From Bacteroidota bacterium (GTDB taxonomy: Bacteria; Bacteroidota; Bacteroidia; Bacteroidales; Lentimicrobiaceae): DNA of 6,565 nt. Below, one piece after another: positions 1 to 5,831 of the stretch. The notes beneath the pieces were generated by a model that saw only the letters and a list, made by a program, of their open reading frames with translations, had not been told where the DNA came from and did not search any database. The stretch lies in assembly GCA_023428585.1 (NCBI GenBank), contig JAEYXG010000374.1:1-6565 (forward strand), in the 5' to 3' direction. Each line of letters opens with the position of its first letter. The first letter of the stretch is position 1. Made by a program: the position numbers and the translations under genes.

Positions 1-2571
1 GCGTTGGAGACCAACAACAGCATATCGGGTGGTTCGTATATTGAGAAAACAAACCAGAGCTATTTCATCAGGGGTGACGGACAGGTAAAATCAGTGGAGG
101 ACATTGAGAATATTGTTGTTAGGAATGTTGATGGGATCCCTGTTCTTATCAAGAACATAGCATCGGTAAAGTTCGGCTATGCCAACAGGTATGGCGCCAT
201 TACAGCCAATGGTAAGGGCGAGACCATACTGGGGCAGGTGATGATGCTTAAGAATGCCGACTCAAAGGAGGTTATATCACAGGTTAAGGAGAGGGTGGCT
301 GAAATACAGAAGAACCTGCCCGAAGGGGTTTATATAAATCCTATTGTTGACCGTAGTGAGCTGGTTGCCAAAACAACCTTCACGGTGGTTGAAAACCTGA
401 TACTGGGCGCTATTATTGTGATGATAACAGTAATGCTGATATTGGGCAATATACGCTCGGCATTGGTCATTACATCCATGATTCCGTTGGCCCTGCTGTT
501 CACCATTTCAATGATGTTCATCTTTGGCATTGATGCCAACCTGATGAGCCTTGGTGCACTCGACTTTGGAATCATCATTGATGGTGCGGTAATTATTGTT
601 GAGTTCATTGCACTGAAGATAACAGCGGGTAAGAGCGAAATCATTGATTCAACGGGTGAAAGACGGACTTCGCTGATGGATAGGATATCCTTTGAGGGGG
701 CATCGAAGATGATGAAGTCAGCCATATTCGGGCAAGTGATCATTCTTATTGTATTCATACCGGTACTTTCGCTCACGGGTGTTGAAGGGAAGATGTTCAA
801 GCCAATGGCCCTTTCATTCTGTTTTGCCATCATTGGAGCCATGATCATGGGATTAACATGGTTGCCGGTTGCATCATCACTGTTTTTGAAACCTGCAAAA
901 TCAGAAAGGAAAACCATTTCCGACTGGATCATGGGATTGGCCTATAGATCATACTCGCCTGTAATAGAATGGTCATACGCACATAAGCGCATTGTGCTTG
1001 GAGCTGCATTGGTATCACTCGTCATAACAGGTTTCCTTTTCACCCGCATTGGCGGGGAGTTTGTCCCCACGCTTGATGAGGGCGACTTTGTGATTCAGCC
1101 TGTGCTGAAGACAGGCACTTCACTATCGAAAACAATAGAGTATACCACCAGAATGGAGCAGATACTGATGCAGAAGTTCCCCGAGGTAGATAAGATAGTG
1201 AGTCGTATTGGTGCTGCAGAGGTTCCCACCGACCCTATGTCGATGGAGGAAATTGACATGATCATCAAGCTAAAGCCCCGAAAAACCTGGACCAGTGCAG
1301 CAACGAAAGAAGAACTGGCTGATAGGTTCAAGGAGGCCTTGCTTGCCATACCGGGCATTGATTACGAGTTCACCCAACCCATTGAGATGCGCTTCAATGA
1401 GCTTATTACCGGTGTGCGATCAGACATTGCCGTGAAGATATTTGGCGACGATTTGGAATATATCAACAAGAAAGCCATTGAAATAAAGGATATTATTGAA
1501 AATATTCCCGGTGCAAGTGATATTATCCTGGAAAAGACCGCGGGATTGCCACAAATAAAGATTGACTACCAACGTTCCAAGATAGCCTACTATGGTGTGG
1601 ATGTTGAAATGCTCAACAGCTATCTGGCCACCGCATTTGGCGGCGAGGTGTCGGGGGTGATCTTTGAAGGTGAGAAACGCTTTGATCTGGTGGTGCGGTT
1701 CGATAAACAAAATCGTACTGATATTGAAGATATCAGGCAGTTGAGAGTCCCTATTCCCAATGGCAACCAGATTCCACTGTCAGAACTCGCTAACATTCAA
1801 TATACGGAGGGGCCTGCCAAGATATCGAGGGAGAACACCCATAGGAGGGTGGTTGTGAGCGTAAATGTACGCAACAGGGACCTGCAATCGGTTGTGAAGG
1901 ATATTCGTACCACCATTGACAGGAATATTGATTTGATTCCGGGCAACTACATTGAATACGGAGGTCAATTTGAGAATCTGCAGAATGCAACGAATCGGTT
2001 GCTTATTGCCGTTCCGGTAGCCCTGCTGCTTATTTTTATCTTTCTTCACTTTGCCTTCAAATCATTCAAGGATGCCATCATGATATTTACTGCCATACCA
2101 CTGGCTGCCGTTGGAGGAGTGCTGCTGCTCTGGATTCGGGGTATGCCTTTCAGCGTATCGGCAGGGGTTGGTTTTATAGCCCTTTTTGGTATTGCCGTAC
2201 TGAATGGAATAGTACTGATAGAACATCTGAAGGAGCTTAAAGAAAATGGCAATACTTGTATGCGTGACCTTATAATCAAGGGTACAAAAGCAAGGCTAAG
2301 GCCCGTTATGCTGACAGCCGGTGCCGCCGCCATGGGGTTCCTGCCTATGGCTATCTCCACCGGCGCCGGTGCAGAGGTACAGCGCCCATTGGCTACGGTT
2401 GTAATTGGAGGCCTCTTTACCTCGACCATGCTAACCATGATTGCCCTGCCACTGATGTTTGAAATCTTTTACAACATTGTTGGTGTTAAATTTTTTCCTC
2501 TTCGATTTTTAAGGGCTAAGCAGTGCATCATCCTGTTTTGTATGATGCTGCCTGCCCTCCATTCTTTTTAA
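1..2571 (+). CDS. czcA: CzcA/CusA-family heavy-metal efflux RND pump, 5'-partial
   Basis: This is the inner-membrane proton-driven pump of a tripartite heavy-metal exporter (HME-RND family), moving metal ions from the periplasm or cytoplasm through an adaptor and an outer-membrane channel. The frame is open from base 1, and the TTG at 4 is internal, so about 200 N-terminal residues (TM1 and half of the first porter domain) are missing. The 856 visible residues, counted from the first codon, show TM2-TM6 at about 130-296, TM7 at about 330-351, the second porter domain at about 352-660, and TM8-TM12 at about 667-830. TM4 carries DFGIIIDGAVIIVE, giving Asp188, Asp194 and Glu201. This is the spacing of CzcA Asp402/Asp408/Glu415, the proton-relay residues of the divalent-cation type. 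RFNELITGVRS has Glu where CusA (Cu/Ag) is remembered to have a substrate Met. Co/Zn/Cd/Ni is therefore likelier than Cu/Ag, though the exact metal is unknown. After TM12 an odd signal-peptide-like tail (about 840-856) ends the protein. The adaptor gene starts 10 bases later. Confidence 0.95.
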   Translation, partial: ALETNNSISGGSYIEKTNQSYFIRGDGQVKSVEDIENIVVRNVDGIPVLIKNIASVKFGYANRYGAITANGKGETILGQVMMLKNADSKEVISQVKERVAEIQKNLPEGVYINPIVDRSELVAKTTFTVVENLILGAIIVMITVMLILGNIRSALVITSMIPLALLFTISMMFIFGIDANLMSLGALDFGIIIDGAVIIVEFIALKITAGKSEIIDSTGERRTSLMDRISFEGASKMMKSAIFGQVIILIVFIPVLSLTGVEGKMFKPMALSFCFAIIGAMIMGLTWLPVASSLFLKPAKSERKTISDWIMGLAYRSYSPVIEWSYAHKRIVLGAALVSLVITGFLFTRIGGEFVPTLDEGDFVIQPVLKTGTSLSKTIEYTTRMEQILMQKFPEVDKIVSRIGAAEVPTDPMSMEEIDMIIKLKPRKTWTSAATKEELADRFKEALLAIPGIDYEFTQPIEMRFNELITGVRSDIAVKIFGDDLEYINKKAIEIKDIIENIPGASDIILEKTAGLPQIKIDYQRSKIAYYGVDVEMLNSYLATAFGGEVSGVIFEGEKRFDLVVRFDKQNRTDIEDIRQLRVPIPNGNQIPLSELANIQYTEGPAKISRENTHRRVVVSVNVRNRDLQSVVKDIRTTIDRNIDLIPGNYIEYGGQFENLQNATNRLLIAVPVALLLIFIFLHFAFKSFKDAIMIFTAIPLAAVGGVLLLWIRGMPFSVSAGVGFIALFGIAVLNGIVLIEHLKELKENGNTCMRDLIIKGTKARLRPVMLTAGAAAMGFLPMAISTGAGAEVQRPLATVVIGGLFTSTMLTMIALPLMFEIFYNIVGVKFFPLRFLRAKQCIILFCMMLPALHSF

Positions 2572-2581
2572 ATAGAAAAAT

Positions 2582-3691
2582 ATGAATGTCAAAAACCAGC
2601 TACTGTATTTAATTTTAGCATCCTTCATTATACATGCCTGCGGCAATCGTCAGGAAGTTGCTGAACCGGAATCGTCATTCATTGAAATCTCAAATCACCA
2701 GTTCACAACGGTTCAGATGCAACTGGGCAAGATAGAGCAGCATCCATTTGAAAGTACGATAAAGTGCAACGGAACCATTGAACCATTACCCGGGGGATTG
2801 GCCATAGTATCGGCCCCGGTGAATGGTATCATCAAGAGTATTTTAGTAAGTAACGGACAGCCTGTGGCTAAATATCAGGTTTTGGCTGAAATTACCGGTA
2901 ATGAATTGATTGACATCCAGAAGGACTATGCCGAAGCATCTTCATCGCACAAAAGACTCCAAAGTGAGTATGAAAGGGTGAAATCACTTTATAATGATAA
3001 GGTTACATCAGAAAAGGAGTTTATTCAAATTGAAACGGAATTTAAAATGGCATTGGCCAGGTACGGGGCATTAAAACTTAAAGTTGAAGGCATAGGGCTA
3101 TCGCCAGCACGAATTGAAAACGGAGAGTTTTATGCCGCTTATGCATTGAAATCACCTATCAGTGGATATGCTTCAAATATTTCAACACAAATGGGGAGTT
3201 ATATAGACGCCCGGGCTGAACTTATGGAAATAGTAAACCCCGGTAGTTTTCAAGTTAAACTTTCACTTTTTGCCAATGATATATCGTTGATCAGGAAAGG
3301 ACAGACGGTTCGTTTCAAAATGAGGAATGCTGACCCGCCGCATACTGCCGAAATAAATTCAATTGGCATTGCCATTGATGATGCAACAAAACTGATTGAT
3401 TGCTATGCCTTCATAACTGATAAAAGTATATCCAATCCTTTGGCCAATGAGTTTGTGGAATGTGAAATTGTTACAGGTACAGATACCGTTAACGCACTGC
3501 CAAGTGATGCCATAATTAAAACCGAATCAGGGAGCTACATTCTGGTCTTGAATAAACAGGAAAAGGATAAGTACCTGTTTGAAAAGAAAATGGTAACCAT
3601 TGGGCGGCAAAAAGATGGATTCACTGAGCTGCTTAATGATAGAATTGAGGGCTCTGTATTAACAAAAGGGGCCTATAATATCACGCTTTAG
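2582..3691 (+). CDS. czcB: Efflux RND periplasmic adaptor subunit, lipoprotein (CzcB/CusB-like)
   Basis: This is the membrane-fusion protein that links the RND pump to its outer-membrane channel. The 369 residues begin with a lipoprotein signal peptide (MNVKNQLLYLILASFIIHAC), with the lipobox Cys at residue 20, so the mature protein is probably lipid-anchored. In order come the first half of the biotinyl-lipoyl-like domain (about 73-107, with APVNGIIKSILVSNGQPV), an alpha-helical hairpin (about 108-178, with RVKSLYNDKVTSEKE), the second lipoyl half (about 188-219, with KSPISGYASNISTQMGSYI), a beta-barrel (about 222-300) and a membrane-proximal domain (about 300-369, with ALPSDAIIKTESGSYILVLN). 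This order and length are normal for the family. No extra C-terminal metal-binding domain or His/Met-rich N-terminus is seen. The gene follows the pump by 10 bases with no promoter between them, so the two are very likely co-transcribed. The upstream context is A-rich without a Shine-Dalgarno sequence. Metal specificity cannot be read from this subunit; the symbol is by similarity to the CzcB type. Confidence 0.92.
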   Translation: MNVKNQLLYLILASFIIHACGNRQEVAEPESSFIEISNHQFTTVQMQLGKIEQHPFESTIKCNGTIEPLPGGLAIVSAPVNGIIKSILVSNGQPVAKYQVLAEITGNELIDIQKDYAEASSSHKRLQSEYERVKSLYNDKVTSEKEFIQIETEFKMALARYGALKLKVEGIGLSPARIENGEFYAAYALKSPISGYASNISTQMGSYIDARAELMEIVNPGSFQVKLSLFANDISLIRKGQTVRFKMRNADPPHTAEINSIGIAIDDATKLIDCYAFITDKSISNPLANEFVECEIVTGTDTVNALPSDAIIKTESGSYILVLNKQEKDKYLFEKKMVTIGRQKDGFTELLNDRIEGSVLTKGAYNITL

Positions 3692-3716
3692 CAGGTTATC
3701 ATCATTGATTGCCTGC
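3691..3716 (+). terminator. Hairpin after the efflux operon, possible terminator
   Basis: The arms at 3691-3700 (GCAGGTTATC) and 3707-3716 (GATTGCCTGC) pair over 10 positions, with one G-T wobble and one T-T mismatch, around a 6-base loop. The hairpin begins at the last base of the adaptor stop codon. The following bases are only moderately T-rich (TTCAGAG, then TTTATTTG further on), so this is a weak intrinsic terminator at best. It may also protect the mRNA 3' end. It fits the efflux operon ending here and the regulator having its own promoter. Confidence 0.5.
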
Positions 3717-3739
3717 TTCAGAGTTGTGGCTTTATTTGA

Positions 3740-3747
3740 TAACTTTG
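3740..3747 (+). promoter_or_regulatory. Bacteroidetes-type -7 element for the AraC regulator
   Basis: TAACTTTG at 3740-3747 matches the TAnnTTTG -7 consensus of the Bacteroidetes primary sigma factor. It lies 20 bases before the ATG at 3768, which implies a short leader of roughly 15 bases. No good TTG -33 element stands at the usual 19-21 base spacing, so the promoter may be weak or depend on an activator. The call rests on the match and on its position after a hairpin and before a gene. Confidence 0.5.
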
Positions 3748-3767
3748 GGGATTAAATAGGCCAACCA

Positions 3768-4904
3768 ATGAAGTATATTTTCCTGATTGCCGCTTTCAAT
3801 GCTCTGTTTTTTGCAGCCTTGCTACTGCAGAAAAAGCCCAAGGCACTGCATGATAAGGTTTTGTTCTATTGGCTGGTCTACCTGGGCGTGTTTACCGGTA
3901 TGTATGCTTTTTCAACTGACGCACTGCTGATAGGGATAAAGCATCTGCAGGTATACATTATCTCGTTGTTTCTGATACATGGCCCTTTCCTTTATTTGTA
4001 TGTGGATTCGTTTACCTCAGTGAAGGAGAAAGGATCAGTAAGGGTACTACTTCATTTTGTCCCATTCATTTTATTTGTTGGCTATCTGTTACTGTCACTT
4101 GCATTTCCTGAATATTCTGATAGAATAACCATGGCACATGTAAGCCGGCATGTGCATCCACCCGTAATTTTCATTTCATTCCTCCTGCTCACCGCATTTT
4201 CGGGGCCCATCTATTTTCTGGTCACTTTTAAAAGGATCAAGAAAATAAACAGCAATATTTTAAATAATTTCTCTGCGACAGAAGAGATTAACCTGAACTG
4301 GTTAAAGATGCTTATCAATATTTTTGGCTTGATATGGTCAGCATTGATGCTCATTGCCATAATTCACCACATCTTTCATTACTTCTCCATGGTGTTTTGC
4401 ACTGATGGGCTTTTCCTGTCGCTTTCAGCCTTTATAATTCTAGTAGGTTATTACGGATTACGTCAGAAAGAGATTTTTTCCTCCCATACCGCTGAAAATC
4501 ATGGGTATATTACTGACCAAAGGGTTAAGTATCAGAATATGCCATTAAGTGAGATGGAATCGGCCGATTATATTTCACGCATCAATAGGATAATGGACAG
4601 TGAAAAGCCCTGGTTGGATCCCATGCTCTCGCTGCCTTCCCTTTCTACAATGGTTGATATACCATCGTATCAGCTTTCTAGAGTCATAAATGAAAAGTAT
4701 GGCTGCAACTTTTTCGACTTCATCAACGGTTATCGGGTTAATGAAGTAAAAGCCAAGTTAAATGATCCCGACTTCAGCAAACTCTCGTTGCTCGGCATTG
4801 CCCTTGAGAGTGGTTTTAACTCGAAATCAGCATTCAACAGGATCTTTAAGAAAATAACCGGCATCACACCCAGTGAATACAAGAAATCAGAGCAAGGTCT
4901 CTGA
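3768..4904 (+). CDS. Membrane-embedded AraC-family transcriptional regulator (7TM plus HTH_18)
   Basis: This 378-residue protein combines an N-terminal membrane domain with a C-terminal AraC/XylS DNA-binding domain. Hydrophobic segments lie at about 2-20, 31-49, 58-79, 92-113, 132-154, 179-205 and 214-231, giving seven predicted helices. A soluble linker (about 232-285) leads to two helix-turn-helix units. The first includes SLSTMVDIPSYQLSRVINEK (291-310). The second includes LLGIALESGFNSKSAFNRIF (341-360) and is followed by the family signature KKITGITPSEYKK (361-373). Such seven-helix AraC proteins are common in Bacteroidetes; most are uncharacterised, and a membrane-sensed signal is inferred rather than shown. 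The gene has its own -7 element and follows a hairpin, so it is probably not just an efflux-operon distal gene. Likely targets are the adjacent metal-efflux operon, the downstream DUF6448-like gene, or itself. The ATG at 3768 is preferred because the first helix begins right after it. No metal-binding motif stands out in the loops, although His residues cluster at 124-130 and 200-204. Confidence 0.9.
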   Translation: MKYIFLIAAFNALFFAALLLQKKPKALHDKVLFYWLVYLGVFTGMYAFSTDALLIGIKHLQVYIISLFLIHGPFLYLYVDSFTSVKEKGSVRVLLHFVPFILFVGYLLLSLAFPEYSDRITMAHVSRHVHPPVIFISFLLLTAFSGPIYFLVTFKRIKKINSNILNNFSATEEINLNWLKMLINIFGLIWSALMLIAIIHHIFHYFSMVFCTDGLFLSLSAFIILVGYYGLRQKEIFSSHTAENHGYITDQRVKYQNMPLSEMESADYISRINRIMDSEKPWLDPMLSLPSLSTMVDIPSYQLSRVINEKYGCNFFDFINGYRVNEVKAKLNDPDFSKLSLLGIALESGFNSKSAFNRIFKKITGITPSEYKKSEQGL

Positions 4905-4930
4905 AAGTGCCACCTTGTAAAATGAGACCT
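4895..4930 (+). terminator. Inverted repeat across the regulator stop codon, possible weak terminator or attenuator
   Basis: AGGTCTC at 4895-4901 pairs perfectly with GAGACCT at 4924-4930, leaving a 22-base loop that contains the TGA stop. An overlapping alternative is CAAGGT at 4893-4898 with ACCTTG at 4912-4917. The two pairings share AGGT and cannot form together. No clear T-tract follows (GTTTGCATCC), so intrinsic termination is doubtful; an operator or a chance repeat is also possible. Confidence 0.3.
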
Positions 4931-4980
4931 GTTTGCATCCGGAAAAGGAGTGCCAACTTATAGGGTAGGTCGCGCAGGTC
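4906..4980. repeat. Short repeats upstream of the DUF6448-like gene, possible operator region
   Basis: AGTGCCACCTT at 4906-4916 recurs as AGTGCCAACTT at 4949-4959 (10 of 11 bases identical). AGGTC occurs at 4967-4971 and 4976-4980, spaced 9 bases start to start. Two more copies lie nearby, direct at 4895-4899 and inverted (GACCT) at 4926-4930. The tandem pair ends 12 bases before the TACTTTTG promoter element, which is a suitable place for an activator or repressor. Which protein binds, if any, cannot be told from the sequence; the adjacent AraC-type regulator is a candidate. Confidence 0.3.
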
Positions 4981-4992
4981 CTCTATGGACAG

Positions 4993-5000
4993 TACTTTTG
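4993..5000 (+). promoter_or_regulatory. Bacteroidetes-type -7 element for the DUF6448-like gene
   Basis: TACTTTTG at 4993-5000 matches TAnnTTTG exactly. It lies 34 bases before the ATG at 5035, implying a leader of roughly 25-30 bases that is A/T-rich and lacks a Shine-Dalgarno sequence, as is usual in this phylum. No TTG -33 element is present at 19-21 bases upstream; the AGGTC tandem repeat occupies that area instead, so activation by a DNA-binding protein is plausible. Confidence 0.5.
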
Positions 5001-5034
5001 TCGAAAAACAATTCATAACATTAAAAATTGAATC

Positions 5035-5730
5035 ATGAAAACAAAAGGACAAAATCCATTGAACAGCAATGACAGGAGTTACGGAGTTGAAATCAGCAAT
5101 ACCTCTATGGGTGGTGCAGCAGTTGCCAAAGGTGGCAGGAAAAGGATTGTTGGTGCCTTTATGGTCGGCATCCTGTTAAGTTTCATATTGGCGCTGCCAC
5201 TCACATCATCCGCACATTGCGATTCGTATGATGGTCCGGTAATAAAGGATGCTTATAAGGCTTTGGAAACCAATAATGTAAACCTTGTAATTAAATGGAT
5301 AGATGATGATGGGGAAAAGGAGATCATATCACTTTTCAACAAGACCTATAAGCTCAGAACCGGCGATAAGGAGATTTATCAGATTGTGGAGAAGCATTTC
5401 CTCGAAACGTTGGTACGTCTGCATCGTGAAACAGAAGGAGCTCCTTATACCGGATTGAAACCGGCAGGCACAACCAAACAGATTGTTGTTATGAGTGACA
5501 AGGCAATTACCGACAAGGATGTAGATAATTTGCTGGTGAGCCTGAATGGGCATATTGACCAGATAATAAAGGAGAAATATAATAAGGTGGCCTATCTGAA
5601 CACCGTTAAGGATAGATCAACTGCTGAAGGCCGTGAGTTTGTAAATGCGTATGTTGATTATACGCATACCCTTGAGGCACTGCACGATATATTGGAATAT
5701 AGTGCAGGTCATGGAGAACACAAGCATTGA
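5035..5730 (+). CDS. Exported DUF6448-like protein with His-Cys-Asp mature N-terminus
   Basis: The function is unknown; I recognise the family from memory as DUF6448, by the motifs AHCD-x-x-DGPV, ALETNNVNLV, ETLVRLHRETEGAPYTGLKP and an EGREFVNAYVDYTH-like C-terminal helix. Of 231 residues, about 36-60 form a signal peptide: GGRKR, a hydrophobic core GAFMVGILLSFILALPL, then TSSA. Cleavage after Ala60 would leave a 171-residue periplasmic or secreted protein starting His61-Cys62-Asp63. Cys62 is the only cysteine, and a His at -1 rules out a lipobox. The mature part looks helical and is rich in His (121, 130, 173, 211, 217 and a C-terminal HGEHKH), which suggests metal binding; that is an inference. 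The n-region of 38 residues is unusually long. Met25 (ATG at 5107) would give a more usual signal peptide, but the promoter element 34 bases before 5035 fits the longer start. The gene sits between a membrane-bound regulator and a strong terminator, so it is probably a single-gene transcript, perhaps controlled with the metal-efflux genes. Confidence 0.85.
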   Translation: MKTKGQNPLNSNDRSYGVEISNTSMGGAAVAKGGRKRIVGAFMVGILLSFILALPLTSSAHCDSYDGPVIKDAYKALETNNVNLVIKWIDDDGEKEIISLFNKTYKLRTGDKEIYQIVEKHFLETLVRLHRETEGAPYTGLKPAGTTKQIVVMSDKAITDKDVDNLLVSLNGHIDQIIKEKYNKVAYLNTVKDRSTAEGREFVNAYVDYTHTLEALHDILEYSAGHGEHKH

Positions 5731-5756
5731 TGGTAAGCACATTTTCATTTGGATGG

Positions 5757-5792
5757 TACAGATCTTCCCCTGATTACAGGGGAAGATTTGTA
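5757..5792 (+). terminator. Strong intrinsic terminator between convergent genes
   Basis: ATCTTCCCCTG at 5762-5772 and CAGGGGAAGAT at 5777-5787 form a perfect 11-bp stem around the loop ATTA. Pairing extends outwards through a G-T wobble (5761 with 5788) to 5757-5792, 16 bp in all. It starts 26 bases after the DUF6448-like stop and runs into T-rich sequence (TTTGTATTT) on the + strand. On the - strand it lies 40 bases past the transglycosylase stop but has no T-tract there and gains an A-C mismatch, so it acts mainly on + transcripts and possibly on both. Confidence 0.85.
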
Positions 5793-5831
5793 TTTAAATG
5801 GATACATGTGGCAATAGATATTCTTTATTCA

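Noticed and set aside
4..6. TTG as the start codon of the RND pump
   Set aside because: The frame is open before it, and the protein begins in the middle of the first porter domain (ALETNNSISGG matches an internal stretch of CzcA). The gene is truncated by the window edge.
330..932. 200-residue frame on the - strand inside the pump gene, with others at 1095-1358, 1420-1710, 1780-2049 and 2046-2438
   Set aside because: They lie antisense to a well-conserved pump, have no recognisable domains, and their composition mirrors the coding strand. They are shadows.
4864..5052. 62-residue - strand frame across the intergenic region before the DUF6448-like gene
   Set aside because: It overlaps the ends of both flanking genes and the promoter region, has no domain, and has no promoter of its own.
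5194..5223. Lipoprotein attachment at Cys62 of the DUF6448-like protein
   Set aside because: The residue before the Cys is His, which does not fit a lipobox; TSSA just before HCD fits ordinary signal peptidase I cleavage instead.
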